Of a DNA stretch of 64,000 bases, positions 49,929 to 59,883 are shown in pieces. Source of the DNA: Irregularibacter muris. Its GTDB lineage: Bacteria; Bacillota; Clostridia; Eubacteriales; Garciellaceae. Location of the stretch: positions 1-64,000 of the forward strand of contig NZ_JANKAS010000003.1 of assembly GCF_024622505.1 (NCBI RefSeq), in the 5' to 3' direction. The position numbers were made by a program, and so were the translations under genes. The notes beneath the pieces are model-generated. The model was not told the DNA's origin. It worked only from the letters and a program-made list of their open reading frames with translations, and made no database searches. How positions within the stretch are numbered: position 1 is the first letter of the stretch; each line of letters starts with the position of its first letter.

Positions 49929-50621
49929 TTATTCTAGAATATCATTTTGCTTATAGTCTTGGATTTGTTTTCGAATCCTTTCTATTCGTTGGGCATAGCT
50001 CATTTCATCCTTCTGATGAAATAGAGCGGATGTACCTAAAACAAAAATATCTGGTAAATTCTTTTTCATTTTACCTATTGTCTCTACATTAATATTTCCA
50101 TCTACCTCAATTAATGGTTTGTGTTTCCTATTTGATAAAATATCAGATAATGTTTCTAATTTTCTCAATACAGATGAGTTAAAGCTCTGACCAGAGAAAC
50201 CAGGATTTACAGTCATCATTAATATCCTATCAATCTCACTTAAATAAGGAATTACTTCTTCTATCTTGGTCTCAGGATTTAACGCTATTGAGGGCTTTAT
50301 TCCATAATGTCGTATTTTTTTAATATTTCCCATTACATCCTCTGATACTTCTATATGGAATGATATATATTTCGGTTTGATTGGAGCAAACATTTGGATA
50401 TATTTCATAGGATTAATGGTGGCAAGATGTATGTCTATGGGAATTGTTGTTGCATTTTTTACATCATTAATCCATTCTGGGCCTAAAGCCAAATTATTTA
50501 CATATATGCCATCCATAACATCGCAGTGCAGCATGTCACATCCAGCTTCCTCCAACTTAATTAGCTCTTGGCCTATATTGAGCTGATTTCCACACATTAT
50601 TGAAGCTGCAATATATGTCAT
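49929..50621 (-). CDS. Ribulose-phosphate 3-epimerase family protein (AlsE-like)
   Basis: A 230-residue TIM barrel metal enzyme. Features: ASIMCGNQLNIGQEL, CDMLHCDVMDGIYV, ISFHIEVSED (His), MMTVNPGFSGQSF and EVDGNINVETI. Such proteins epimerise ketose phosphates at C3, either ribulose-5-phosphate or, as in AlsE, allulose-6-phosphate to fructose-6-phosphate. As last gene of a hexose-family PTS operon, the latter type is more likely. A transaldolase remnant lies just beyond. Confidence 0.87.
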   Translation of the reverse strand: MTYIAASIMCGNQLNIGQELIKLEEAGCDMLHCDVMDGIYVNNLALGPEWINDVKNATTIPIDIHLATINPMKYIQMFAPIKPKYISFHIEVSEDVMGNIKKIRHYGIKPSIALNPETKIEEVIPYLSEIDRILMMTVNPGFSGQSFNSSVLRKLETLSDILSNRKHKPLIEVDGNINVETIGKMKKNLPDIFVLGTSALFHQKDEMSYAQRIERIRKQIQDYKQNDILE

Positions 50622-50698
50622 AGATTTACTCCTTTTTTGATTAAAACTTCTTTATTGTTTTATTATTTAATCAAGTGATCGAGAATTCTCTCCCATTT

Positions 50699-51589
50699 TT
50701 AAAGGGTAGAGATATATCCCCTTGTGAAAATCTTAATGGCTCTCCTTACATTCTCCTGCATGGCTTCAGTTACCATTTCTGAAGCCTCATCCATAAATAG
50801 GGTCTCATGGGTTTTATTATTAACATACTGCTTCAATGCCTCTCCACCTGCTTTATTCATATAAGTAAAATAATTGATCTTACATATCCCATTACCGATA
50901 GCTTTCAAATAATCTTCTCGAGAAACTCCTGATCCACCATGCATGACAAAGGGAATATCAATTTTTTTCTTAATTCTAATAATACGATCTAAATCTAAAA
51001 CTGGTTCCTTGACATAGATACCATGAACTGTACCAAATGCAATTGCTAAGCAATCCACATTGGTTTCTTCAACAAATTTTTTAGCTAGATCGGGGTCTGT
51101 ATAAATATCCTCTAAGTTATCATAGTCCTCTTGTGAATCTACTCCTCTTCCTTCACCACCACCAATGGAGGATGTAAAAACATGACCTAATTCTGCTTCT
51201 ACTGAAACACCAGCAGCATGTGCAATCTTAACAATTTCTTTTGTTTCTATCACATTGGTTGTAAAATCTTTAGAGGAAGCATCATACATAATGGAGGTAA
51301 ACCCAAGGCGAATTGCTTGCATACATACATCAAAGGAGGAACCATGATCTAAATGCACTGCTACAGGTATTTTAGCCCTCCTAGCATAATCTAGCATAAT
51401 AGGACCTATTTCTTGTAGGCTGATTAAATTATTATGGGCCTGGGCATGTTGTAAAATAACAGGAACTCTCATTTCCTCAGCTGCTCCGATCACAGCTCTA
51501 ATTGATTCCAAATTGGGAACATTAAAAGCTCCCACAGCATAACCTTTTTCCTTGGCATCCCCTAGCAATTCTTTTAATGTGATTAACAT
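50699..51589 (-). CDS. Class II ketose-bisphosphate aldolase of the second PTS operon
   Basis: A 296-residue zinc-dependent aldolase with VAVHLDHGSSFDVC, SVEAELGHV, LAIAFGTVHGIY and PFVMHGGSGVSRED. It parallels the enzyme at 22758-23636 but is clearly divergent, with an insert GEGRGVDSQED near residue 145. It cleaves a ketose phosphate in the same sigma-54 operon. Confidence 0.9.
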   Translation of the reverse strand: MLITLKELLGDAKEKGYAVGAFNVPNLESIRAVIGAAEEMRVPVILQHAQAHNNLISLQEIGPIMLDYARRAKIPVAVHLDHGSSFDVCMQAIRLGFTSIMYDASSKDFTTNVIETKEIVKIAHAAGVSVEAELGHVFTSSIGGGEGRGVDSQEDYDNLEDIYTDPDLAKKFVEETNVDCLAIAFGTVHGIYVKEPVLDLDRIIRIKKKIDIPFVMHGGSGVSREDYLKAIGNGICKINYFTYMNKAGGEALKQYVNNKTHETLFMDEASEMVTEAMQENVRRAIKIFTRGYISTL

Positions 51590-51650
51590 TATTCTTTCAC
51601 CTCATTTATAGTATAGTTTCTCATTGCCTTCCCTGAAAATAGAAATATCT

Positions 51651-52694
51651 TTAAAATCTAATAACAACCCTATATTTATCCCCTTTAATAGAGGAGTCAA
51701 ATGCTTTTACAATATCCTTCAAATCATAAACCTCACTAATAAATGGTTTTACATCCACTATTCCTTCACTCATCATTTTCGTAGCTTTCATAAAATCTTT
51801 ACTATTTGAATTTGCCGTTCCCAAAATCTGAGTGGCTTTTTTGTGGAGTGTATCTGGGCTAAATGCAACTGGGTTATCAGGGTAAAAAGAAGAATAAAGG
51901 ACTAGCTTTGCCGTATTCCCTAATGCGTCTATACCTTCTTGAACAACCGAATCTATGGGCGTTGTATTAAATACAGCTTGAGCACCAATTCCATCTGTTA
52001 CTTTCATAACCACTTTTTTAAGCTCTTCTTTGGAGGGATTAATGGTATAGTGGGCACCCAATTTTTTAGCCAGAGCGGTTCTTTCTTCATTCATATCAGA
52101 AGCTATGACAATAGCACCTCTTTTAAGGGCAAGATTGATATGGAGTTGCCCCATAATGCCACACCCTATGACAACAACCGTATCCCCAAATTGTATATCT
52201 GCTGTTTCAACACTATGAATTACTGCAGATAAAGGTTCGGTTAGAGCTGCTTCTTCGGGTGAAATATTTTTATATTTAAATAAATGTTTTGGATCGGCCA
52301 ACATATATTGTGTAAGTCCTCCCATACCCTTATAAGGTAAGCCTTCTAAATGTTTACTATGATCAAAGTGCAAGCAGTTCTGTTCATTTCCAGTCTTGCA
52401 ATGATAACAGTTTCCACAGGATCCAAATGTTCCATGAACTACTTTATCCCCTATGGCCCAAGCTCTTTTATCTACTTTATCACCGATATCTACTATTTTA
52501 CCGGCTATTTCATGCCCACCGATAAATGGAAAATCTACCTCCTTAACCCCTGTATATACTCTCTGTTCCCAAGTACAAAGTGCACAAGCTTCTACACGAA
52601 TTAAAATCTTATTCTCTGGTACCTCTGGATATGGTGCATCCTCAATAACTAACTTTTTTACACCGTGGAAAACAGCAGTTTTCATTGTTTTCAT
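51651..52694 (-). CDS. Zinc-dependent medium-chain dehydrogenase of the second PTS operon
   Basis: A 347-residue oxidoreductase. Catalytic zinc: EACALCTWEQRVY and GGHEIAGKIVDIG; structural-zinc-type cysteines GSCGNCYHCKTGNEQNC; nucleotide fold VVIGCGIMGQLHINLAL. Likely acts on a polyol or sugar phosphate from the co-encoded transporter. A hairpin (52764-52802) separates it from EIID by about 170 bases and may lower its expression. Confidence 0.9.
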   Translation of the reverse strand: MKTMKTAVFHGVKKLVIEDAPYPEVPENKILIRVEACALCTWEQRVYTGVKEVDFPFIGGHEIAGKIVDIGDKVDKRAWAIGDKVVHGTFGSCGNCYHCKTGNEQNCLHFDHSKHLEGLPYKGMGGLTQYMLADPKHLFKYKNISPEEAALTEPLSAVIHSVETADIQFGDTVVVIGCGIMGQLHINLALKRGAIVIASDMNEERTALAKKLGAHYTINPSKEELKKVVMKVTDGIGAQAVFNTTPIDSVVQEGIDALGNTAKLVLYSSFYPDNPVAFSPDTLHKKATQILGTANSNSKDFMKATKMMSEGIVDVKPFISEVYDLKDIVKAFDSSIKGDKYRVVIRF

Positions 52695-52763
52695 TCATAC
52701 AACTTCCCTTCATAAAATTTTTGAAATCCTAGAACTCTAAGGTATACCCTAAGAAAATAGGGT

Positions 52764-52802
52764 AAAGGGAATATACCTAATAATTAAGCATATTCCCTTT
52801 TT
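52764..52802 (-). terminator. Hairpin between EIID and the dehydrogenase gene
   Basis: AAAGGGAATAT and ATATTCCCTTT pair, with a T-rich flank on each strand. Inside the operon it could act as a partial terminator. Confidence 0.6.
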
Positions 52803-52862
52803 CTATGATCAATAAATACGATTAAAAAAGACCTACTAGCCCACCTAGAGCACCTATTGCTA

Positions 52863-53651
52863 TTAAAATAGTACAGTAGTAGACTTAAATTGTTTGTTTT
52901 TGAGTAAATATAGCGTGCCTAAGGTTATTGTCAATGGAAGAAGATTTAATAATAACTTATCTAATATATCTGCCTGAAGATTGAGCTGGACCTCTCCAAT
53001 CTTTATCACTAGTGGGCTTGATACTGATACAAAACTTGCCGATAATGCACCTAATACCATTGCTCCCATTGCTGAAGCACCTGTAATAACTGTTCTCAAC
53101 AAATCACCATTAAGGACACTTTGAATTCCGCTTTGTCCCAACTCATATCCCTTCATCCACATAAAATAAGCAATAGGTAGCATAATCCCAAACATAAGTA
53201 ATGTATAAATTAATGGCCCCATCAAGTTTCCTTGAATCCCTAAGCTAATTCCAAAAGCTAATAATATAGGCGTAAGAGTTCCTTGCCATAATGTATCTCC
53301 TATCCCAGCAAAAGGACCCATTAATCCTGTTTTTATACCATTTATTACATCATCTGTTATAGGGGCTCCATTGGCCCTTTCTTCCTCCATGGCTATTACC
53401 ATTCCATTAATTATTCCACCAAAATGAGGTTCTGTATTGTAAAATAACATATGTCTTTTTATGCAGGCTTTATATTCCTCTGGTTCATCCCCATATAACT
53501 TTTTAATGACATGAGACATGGATTGCACTACACCAGTGGCTTCCAGTCTTTCATAATTGTAATTTGCATGGGAGAAAAATGTCCATTTCCAAAAAGCTTT
53601 AACAACATCCCGTTTTGTGAGTTTCTTCTCTTTACTATTCATATTACTCAT
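52863..53651 (-). CDS. PTS mannose-family EIID component, second system
   Basis: A 262-residue EIID. Marks: VVKAFWKWTFFSHANYNYERL near the N-terminus, FHFGGIINGMVIAMEEERANG-type segment and GPFAGIGDTLWQGTL. Forms the sugar channel with the EIIC at 53644-54417, which it overlaps by 8 bases. Confidence 0.92.
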   Translation of the reverse strand: MSNMNSKEKKLTKRDVVKAFWKWTFFSHANYNYERLEATGVVQSMSHVIKKLYGDEPEEYKACIKRHMLFYNTEPHFGGIINGMVIAMEEERANGAPITDDVINGIKTGLMGPFAGIGDTLWQGTLTPILLAFGISLGIQGNLMGPLIYTLLMFGIMLPIAYFMWMKGYELGQSGIQSVLNGDLLRTVITGASAMGAMVLGALSASFVSVSSPLVIKIGEVQLNLQADILDKLLLNLLPLTITLGTLYLLKNKQFKSTTVLF

Positions 53652-54417
53652 GATTTAATGCCGCTCCTTTCCCTATAGATAATTTGGTATAGAAATAGGC
53701 GAAAATTGCTGCAAAAATTGCTACAACTATGACATCTAGTTTTAAGTATACGGATAATAAGAATCCAAATAGAAAGAATGCAAGGGTTCCTTCCCTATTA
53801 ATCGCTCTAAGGTTCATGGCAATACCTAAGGCTGGTAATATTCCCCCAATTACACTCAGAATATGCAATGGTTTTCCAGCTAGGGCATCCACCGCCGATT
53901 TTACAATATCCACTCCAAAGTAAGCCCCAATGGTCACAGGTATTACACATAATAAAAACATTACTATTTGTGGGGGTACAATATGCAGAAATGATATTTT
54001 GTCTAAATCCCCTTCTTCAGCAGCTTTATCACACATATGCACAAAAGCTACGTCAATAGTCATATGGGCAACCCAAATCATCGTTCCTAATAAACCCAAT
54101 GGTATGGCTAGGGTTACTGCGACAGATGGTTCTACTCCTGCTGCTAAGGCTAATGCTGTTCCCAGGGCACCAGCTAATCCAGGATCTACTGGAACTGTTC
54201 CCCCTGCAGATATAAATGCAATATAAGGCAAATTAATTGTGGCCCCTATGATACATCCTTGAACTGGATCCCCTAAGATAAAGCCTACAATAGTACCCGC
54301 TACTAAGGGCTTATAAAGCACACTTACGCTACCTAAGGCGGTAAGCCAGGGTGTACCAACTGTACCTAAATAATAGACAATACCTATTAAAAAGGCTTGA
54401 AAAAAGTTAATTGTCAT
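53644..54417 (-). CDS. PTS mannose-family EIIC component, second system
   Basis: A 257-residue polytopic EIIC with KPLVAGTIVGFILGDPVQG and VPVDPGLAGALGTALA. GGGGAGAG precedes the ATG at 54417. The segment order EIIA-EIIB-EIIC-EIID is the classical one, unlike the first system where EIIA is apart. Confidence 0.92.
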   Translation of the reverse strand: MTINFFQAFLIGIVYYLGTVGTPWLTALGSVSVLYKPLVAGTIVGFILGDPVQGCIIGATINLPYIAFISAGGTVPVDPGLAGALGTALALAAGVEPSVAVTLAIPLGLLGTMIWVAHMTIDVAFVHMCDKAAEEGDLDKISFLHIVPPQIVMFLLCVIPVTIGAYFGVDIVKSAVDALAGKPLHILSVIGGILPALGIAMNLRAINREGTLAFFLFGFLLSVYLKLDVIVVAIFAAIFAYFYTKLSIGKGAALNHE

Positions 54418-54442
54418 ATCAGACTCTCCCCTCTTTATGATT

Positions 54443-54919
54443 TTATAATAATTTATCTACTAATATTTCTTTATTGTCAGGTATTATTTGTATAGCTACT
54501 TTCACGCCCTTATCTAAAATCCTCTTCATTGTTTCTTTCTCTTCAGAAGATGCTGAAATATTTTTGTAAAACTTCTTCCTGCCAGGTTTAGCTCCCATTC
54601 CTCCAATGTTTAGACTTCCAATGTCCACTCCCTTTTCTATTAGTTCATAAATGGTTTCTGGTCTCTTGACCAAGATAATGACTCTATCCTTATCTCTTAA
54701 TTTACTTGTCAATAAATTTACTGCACCTTCAATATCACATATATCTAATTTAATCCCTGGAGGTATGGCCATCTCCAATACTGTTTTCATAAATGAATCC
54801 TTTGCAACCTCTTCATCGATTATTGTGATTCTATTCGCACTGGTATAATTTAACCAAGCTGTCATTACTTGCCCATGGATTAATCTATCATCTATTCTCG
54901 CCAATACAATCTCACCCAT
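54443..54919 (-). CDS. PTS mannose-family EIIB component, second system
   Basis: A 158-residue phosphotransfer protein, IVLARIDDRLIHGQVMTAWL with the active His in RLIHGQ. It lies 12 bases from EIIA and 25 from EIIC, so the transport genes are one unit. Confidence 0.93.
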   Translation of the reverse strand: MGEIVLARIDDRLIHGQVMTAWLNYTSANRITIIDEEVAKDSFMKTVLEMAIPPGIKLDICDIEGAVNLLTSKLRDKDRVIILVKRPETIYELIEKGVDIGSLNIGGMGAKPGRKKFYKNISASSEEKETMKRILDKGVKVAIQIIPDNKEILVDKLL

Positions 54920-54931
54920 TTTGTCTCCCCC

Positions 54932-55339
54932 TTAATCATTTTTAATTGCTAATTCTTTATACAGGCTTCTTACGCCCTGCTGACCGGCTTCTATACACTT
55001 TTCAGATAATTCTTCTAAATTAAGACTGTTTCTTAAGGCAAAAGCCTCCAATAACATTGGCATATTTACTCCTGTAATGCATTCAAATTTCTTTGTTCTC
55101 ATATTAGATACTGTTACATTTGAGGGGCTTCCTCCGAAAACATCAACAAAAACCACTACTCCCTGACCCTCATCTAATTTCTCAATACTGTCTTTTATTT
55201 GATTATTTAGTTCATCTATGCTGTCTCCATAATGTAAACCCAATGTAATAACATCATTCTGCTGACCCATGATTAATTCTGCACTCCTCAGAATAGACTT
55301 TGCAAAATCTCCATGGGTTACTATTAGGATACCAACCAT
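54932..55339 (-). CDS. PTS mannose-family EIIA component, second system
   Basis: A 135-residue EIIA starting MVGILIVTHGDFAKSIL with the active His in VTHGD and a VVFVDVFGGSPSN segment. I place the start at 55339 because AAGGGGAG is 4-5 bases upstream; the ORF extends to 55375 without such a site. First gene of the operon; its sigma-54 promoter lies about 230 bases upstream. Confidence 0.9.
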   Translation of the reverse strand: MVGILIVTHGDFAKSILRSAELIMGQQNDVITLGLHYGDSIDELNNQIKDSIEKLDEGQGVVVFVDVFGGSPSNVTVSNMRTKKFECITGVNMPMLLEAFALRNSLNLEELSEKCIEAGQQGVRSLYKELAIKND

Positions 55340-55568
55340 AGCTCCCCTTCTTTCTATAGTTATTAATAAATACAAGCGTTATTTGCTAATAAAATCTCTA
55401 CCAGGATTTTAAATCATTATATCGCCTGCTTCTTAAATCCATCTTATGAATCTTTGTTCTTGCCCTATTCAATTTAGTAGATGCCAATGAATTAAGTCAT
55501 ATCCATCCCTCCTCCTAATAAAACTTTTTAGTCATTAATGAAAACCTTTATCTTATCTTCTTTATAAA

Positions 55569-55584
55569 GCAATCATTATGCCAA
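55569..55584 (-). promoter_or_regulatory. Sigma-54 promoter of the second PTS operon
   Basis: The minus strand reads TTGGCATAATGATTGC, a fit to the -24/-12 consensus with correct spacing. The rest of the 370-base gap (55340-55709) holds no gene: a leader of about 230 bases, the terminator of the regulator gene and presumably upstream activator sites. Confidence 0.87.
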
Positions 55585-55637
55585 TATTCAGTGTCATTTT
55601 TTTTAAAAGTGCAATCCTATCCCTACGGGTTAGCAAT

Positions 55638-55693
55638 ACACATAAAAATAATCCGTGTTCTAAATATTTAGAACACGGATTATTTTTATGTGT
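55638..55693 (-). terminator. Perfect 56-base palindrome ending the second LevR-type gene
   Basis: The two 28-base arms (55638-55665 and 55666-55693) are exact complements. It starts 17 bases past the regulator stop codon; A/T-rich base makes it bidirectional. Confidence 0.9.
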
Positions 55694-55709
55694 GTAAAGG
55701 TTTTTAATT

Positions 55710-58355
55710 TTATATGTGAATACTAAAGTGTGTGTCAAATATTTCTATAATGTGTGCTAATTCTGTTTTGGGAATACAGACACCAAATGTTTCCTCCACC
55801 AATACAAAATGACTACTCACTTTGCTAAGCATCTCTTTTCTATTTTCATTAAAATGTGCCATATATTTATAGGGCAATACTTCATTCTTTATTACCCTCT
55901 CAATCATACATGAACAATGAAATAAAAACTTCACTAAGATATCGTTATCTAGCTTTTCATCCATATCTTTAAGAATTGCACATAGCACGTTTCTTAAGGT
56001 TTTAAAAGTCTTTTGAGGATTCAGAAATATCAACGTATTATCAAGTATATTAATCAGGTTTGTTTCAAAATAATCAAATGGATTGTCTATTTTCTTTTCT
56101 TTTTCATCTACTTTCATGCAACCATGCCAACTTTTTATTTCTTCTACCAATTCATCTAGACTAATATTGGGCATCATTGCTTTCCTCGTTGCTTCAATGA
56201 CCATTGGTGTGCTAACTCTATCTATACTTTTAGCCCGTATATTATATTTTTCAGTTATGATATGTGAAAAGCTTGTAAGGGAACCCATATCTACAAGGAT
56301 CAAAACTCCTTTCCCCATATCTAGTTCTTTTACTCTTTGAATAGCAATTTCTAATATTGCCTCTACGTTTTGTTCTAAAGGCATGTCGATTGCCTTAGCA
56401 TGATCAACACCTAGTAAAGTATTTGCAACACTTACCATACTACTTGCAGTATTTTTGCCATGGGCTATGACTAAAACACCTATATTAGGGTTATCTTTAG
56501 TCGTTCTTATTGCATAAAGTAGCATGGCTATAAATGCTGCTTCATCATCAGGAATTTTGATGCTTAACTTTTTTTCCAATACATTTTTTATTTTTTGAGC
56601 GGCTTTAAATTCTTGAGGGTGATCATGGGCAATCTTAAATCTATTTGGATGAGAGACAAAATTCCCCATACTAAGTCTTTCGTAAAGGTTATTGATATGA
56701 AGAGCTAAACCGTACAATGTCTTTTCATTAATAAATTCTCCGAAAATATCTTCTACACTATGTAATGCGTACTCCACAGCTTGGAAAATATTTTTGCCTA
56801 CAATATTGGATACCACTTCATTTTTAATAAGTACATTTTTAGGTCGAATACTTTCATAAGCGTTTTGAAGGTATTTTTCCAATTGATTAACAACAATACT
56901 CTTCACTTTATTTTCTTCATAACCCTTGTTAGAATACTTATACCAATTGTTTACAATGCATTCATAATAATCTATATTATATTTTTGGTTATCTATAATC
57001 CTTGTCTTAGAATTTTTAAATTTCTCATCTGTTCCATCAATAAATACATCATTATTTAATTCTAATATAGGATTTTTCAATAATAATTGTCTGTTCTCTC
57101 GTATCTTGAAAAGCCCTTCCTGTACTCCCGCAGAAAGATGGGATAATTTCACATCCATCCATTTTCCTCTTGTGGACATATGATCCAAAAAGGCTTTAGC
57201 ACATATTAATTGTATATCCCCTTTAAGTTGCCCTATATTGCCTATACAATGATAAAACATAAAGGCTCGAAAGACTTCTTTGGTTACTCTCAGAGGGGTT
57301 TGTACTCTTCTTGATTCATCCCAAAAAAATTGTAGAATAAAATCTATTCTTTCTTTTATTGAGCGATTTTCCAAACTTGGTATTTCAATAGTGACAGGAA
57401 TTCTTCTCAAAAATGTATCTAACATAGTTGATTTGGGGTCTTCTGTAGTGGCAGATATAATTAGCACTTGAGAATGTCTTATATTTTTAGTTTCCCCCAA
57501 TCTACGATACATTCCTTTATCCATTAATATGAATAACATTTCTTGCCCTTTAGGAGGTAACCTATGAACCTCATCCAAAAATAGTATACCTCCGTCAGCT
57601 TGTTCAACTAAGCCACTTTTATCTTTTTCAGCACCCGTAAAAGCCCCTTTAATATGCCCAAATAGTTGGGATAATAATAATTGTGGGTTATCAGAATAGT
57701 CTGCACAGTTAAATAAGATGAATGGTACATTTCCAGAAAACACTCCGGATTTGACAGCATAATCATACATAGCCTCTGCAAAAATGGATTTCCCTACTCC
57801 GGTTTGTCCCACAATTAATGTGTGTAACCCCCTTGGTGGATAGATTATTGCAGCTTTAGCAAGTTCAATAGGACCTTTCATACTCTCTGTTGCACCAATC
57901 ATATTGTTTAGAATACAATCTATTCTGTCATCCCTACTCTCTTGATCTACCCCATACCTGCTGATTTGATTTATATCATTTCTTTCATTCCTTAGATCCT
58001 TGTCAGCGTGCTTATTAATGATATAGTTTACCAGCAAATTAAACTCCTCTATATTTTTAAAGATATTATTAAATTTATATTTATATTTGTTTTCCGTAAC
58101 TTTTTTGTCTATATATACTACTGGCCTTCCACTTATTTTTATTAATTGATCTTCTCTAAATAATTTGTTTAATTCTCTGCTGGCATTTGCTCTGCTAACC
58201 CCTATCAAACTTCCTATGTATTCTGCATTAAGTTCTGATAGGGTAATATTAGATTCATTTTTATAAAGACTCCGAGTTAAATAAGTTAGAGTGTCTTTTA
58301 TCTTATCTTTCCGTTTACTAGGATTTTTTCTTCCTAAATCATTTTCTCTTACCAT
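55710..58355 (-). CDS. LevR-type sigma-54 activator, second system
   Basis: An 881-residue activator with the same design as the one at 23765-26536: N-terminal winged helix-turn-helix (about 20-80), AAA+ domain with Walker A GQTGVGKS, the sigma-54 loop GAFTGA and GGILFLDEVHRL, PRD1, an EIIA-mannose-like domain (IGVLVIAHGKNTASS, with the phosphorylatable His) and PRD2 with CSCMIERVI near the end. It lacks the EIIB-like cysteine segment seen in the first. GAGGGTGA precedes the ATG. Its target is the downstream sigma-54 promoter at 55569. Confidence 0.93.
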   Translation of the reverse strand: MVRENDLGRKNPSKRKDKIKDTLTYLTRSLYKNESNITLSELNAEYIGSLIGVSRANASRELNKLFREDQLIKISGRPVVYIDKKVTENKYKYKFNNIFKNIEEFNLLVNYIINKHADKDLRNERNDINQISRYGVDQESRDDRIDCILNNMIGATESMKGPIELAKAAIIYPPRGLHTLIVGQTGVGKSIFAEAMYDYAVKSGVFSGNVPFILFNCADYSDNPQLLLSQLFGHIKGAFTGAEKDKSGLVEQADGGILFLDEVHRLPPKGQEMLFILMDKGMYRRLGETKNIRHSQVLIISATTEDPKSTMLDTFLRRIPVTIEIPSLENRSIKERIDFILQFFWDESRRVQTPLRVTKEVFRAFMFYHCIGNIGQLKGDIQLICAKAFLDHMSTRGKWMDVKLSHLSAGVQEGLFKIRENRQLLLKNPILELNNDVFIDGTDEKFKNSKTRIIDNQKYNIDYYECIVNNWYKYSNKGYEENKVKSIVVNQLEKYLQNAYESIRPKNVLIKNEVVSNIVGKNIFQAVEYALHSVEDIFGEFINEKTLYGLALHINNLYERLSMGNFVSHPNRFKIAHDHPQEFKAAQKIKNVLEKKLSIKIPDDEAAFIAMLLYAIRTTKDNPNIGVLVIAHGKNTASSMVSVANTLLGVDHAKAIDMPLEQNVEAILEIAIQRVKELDMGKGVLILVDMGSLTSFSHIITEKYNIRAKSIDRVSTPMVIEATRKAMMPNISLDELVEEIKSWHGCMKVDEKEKKIDNPFDYFETNLINILDNTLIFLNPQKTFKTLRNVLCAILKDMDEKLDNDILVKFLFHCSCMIERVIKNEVLPYKYMAHFNENRKEMLSKVSSHFVLVEETFGVCIPKTELAHIIEIFDTHFSIHI

Positions 58356-58475
58356 CTATTTCACCCTCTGTAGAAATCTTTTAAATCTATACGTATAAAT
58401 ATTTATGCCTAATTCATGCAAAATACGACAGAAATTTAAAAAATTTGTGGTGTAAATGGATTAATACAAGCATGA

Positions 58476-59156
58476 TTATTTTAAGTCATTCACCCTAATC
58501 CCTTTACCATATTGCCCCTGCCAGTCCCCTGTAAACTGTTCTACAGCCATATCAGTTAAGGGATGGTAAATAAGTTTTTCTACAATCTCTATATTGGCAG
58601 TAATGGCATGACAGCCTTCTAGGGCACATCTATGAACCTGATGAACATTTTTAAAGCTTGCGGCTAGTATCTTTGTCTCTAGACCATAGAGAGTAAATAA
58701 TTTCATCATTTCTCCCACTACTTGCACACCATCTGAAGAGATATTTTCTACCCGATTGACATAGGGGGCTACAAATTTTGCACCCGATTTGGCTGCCATA
58801 AGGGCTTGCTGGGCAGTAAAAATAGCAGTAGCTGTAGTCTGAATGCCTTCCTTTGCCAATATCTTTATGGCCTTAATCCCTTGGGGAATAACAGGAATTT
58901 TGACATAGATATTTCCCTCTAGTTGATTTTTTATAAAGTGAGCCTCTTCTACTATATCCTCCGCCCTTGTTCCTAGAGCTTGCACATGGAGCATTTTATC
59001 CTTCCCTATAATTCCCTGAATTTCTTTTAAAAGAGGCAAGAAATCCTTTTTTTCCTTGACAATAATAGAAGGATTGGTGGTTACTCCATCTATTGGGTAT
59101 ACTTCTACTGCTTTTTGAATGTCCTCTAGGTTGGCTGTATCTAATAAAAGTAACAT
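58476..59156 (-). CDS. Fructose-6-phosphate aldolase/transaldolase (Fsa/TalC type)
   Basis: A 226-residue class I aldolase: LLDTANLEDI, GVTTNPSIIVKE, VKIPVIPQGIKAI with the Schiff-base Lys in NIYVKIPV, and the C-terminal GDWQGQYGKGIR. It interconverts ketose phosphates with glyceraldehyde-3-phosphate. AAGGAGG precedes the ATG. It lies just upstream of the second LevR-type gene but has no sigma-54 promoter of its own visible; a C-terminal relic of a paralogue remains at 49769. Confidence 0.9.
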   Translation of the reverse strand: MLLLLDTANLEDIQKAVEVYPIDGVTTNPSIIVKEKKDFLPLLKEIQGIIGKDKMLHVQALGTRAEDIVEEAHFIKNQLEGNIYVKIPVIPQGIKAIKILAKEGIQTTATAIFTAQQALMAAKSGAKFVAPYVNRVENISSDGVQVVGEMMKLFTLYGLETKILAASFKNVHQVHRCALEGCHAITANIEIVEKLIYHPLTDMAVEQFTGDWQGQYGKGIRVNDLK

Positions 59157-59311
59157 TAGCTATAGACCTCCTTATTTTATCTATGCATAATAGGTATATT
59201 TACTATTTATTATAACAGATGCTCTTGCAGATAAATTTATTCATTAAAAACTTTTTATTAGGTATTATTAATCCTACCTCCTTATATATTGTTAAAAAAG
59301 GAGGTGTTATT

Positions 59312-59854
59312 TTGTCTAAATCTTCATTCCATGACTCAAAACTCTTAGAAGTTCACTTTTGCCACGAACAAGCCATTGAAACAATAAAAAACACTCTTGA
59401 AAAAGTATTACCTAGGCCCTTTGTGGCACTTTGTATAGGAACTGATCGTTGTCTAGGCGATTGTCTTGGCCCTTTAATAGGCTATGAGTTAATGAAAAAT
59501 AATTTTCCCTATCCTGTATATGGCACTTTAGAAGATCCTATCCATGCCATGAATTTGAAAACTAGATTTTCAGAAATTAAACTCTCTCATCCTGATTTAC
59601 CCTTTTTGGCTATTGATGCTTCTCTAGGAAAATTTGAAGCCATAGGGGATATACAATTGAGAAAGGGACCTATCTTCCCTGGCAAAGGTGTAGGTAAAGA
59701 TCTTCCCCGGGTGGGGGATTACTCTCTTATCGGTATTGTAGATGCCTATAACCCTTTAGAGGAATTGACTATTCACCAAATTCGCCTTTATTTAATACAT
59801 AGTATGGCTCAGGTCATTGCCCAAGGATTATTATCCGCGGTTAAAAGTACATAA
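59312..59854 (+). CDS. yyaC: YyaC-family spore protein
   Basis: A 180-residue protein of the YyaC/DUF1256 family, related to spore germination proteases (GPR). Features: FVALCIGTDRCLGDCLGPLIG, YGTLEDPIHAMNL, FLAIDASLGKFEAIGDI and VGDYSLIGIVDAYN. The TTG start at 59312 has AAAGGAGG 8 bases upstream; longer readings have none. Made during sporulation in relatives, so it points to a spore former. Ends at a bidirectional terminator. Confidence 0.9.
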   Translation: MSKSSFHDSKLLEVHFCHEQAIETIKNTLEKVLPRPFVALCIGTDRCLGDCLGPLIGYELMKNNFPYPVYGTLEDPIHAMNLKTRFSEIKLSHPDLPFLAIDASLGKFEAIGDIQLRKGPIFPGKGVGKDLPRVGDYSLIGIVDAYNPLEELTIHQIRLYLIHSMAQVIAQGLLSAVKST

Positions 59855-59855
59855 T

Positions 59856-59883
59856 AAAAAAGCAGGATGACTCCTGCTTTTTT
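59856..59883. terminator. Bidirectional terminator between YyaC and the B-box protein
   Basis: AAAAAAGCAGGA-TGAC-TCCTGCTTTTT, symmetrical so it can end both converging transcripts; it touches the stop codon of the minus-strand gene. Confidence 0.9.
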
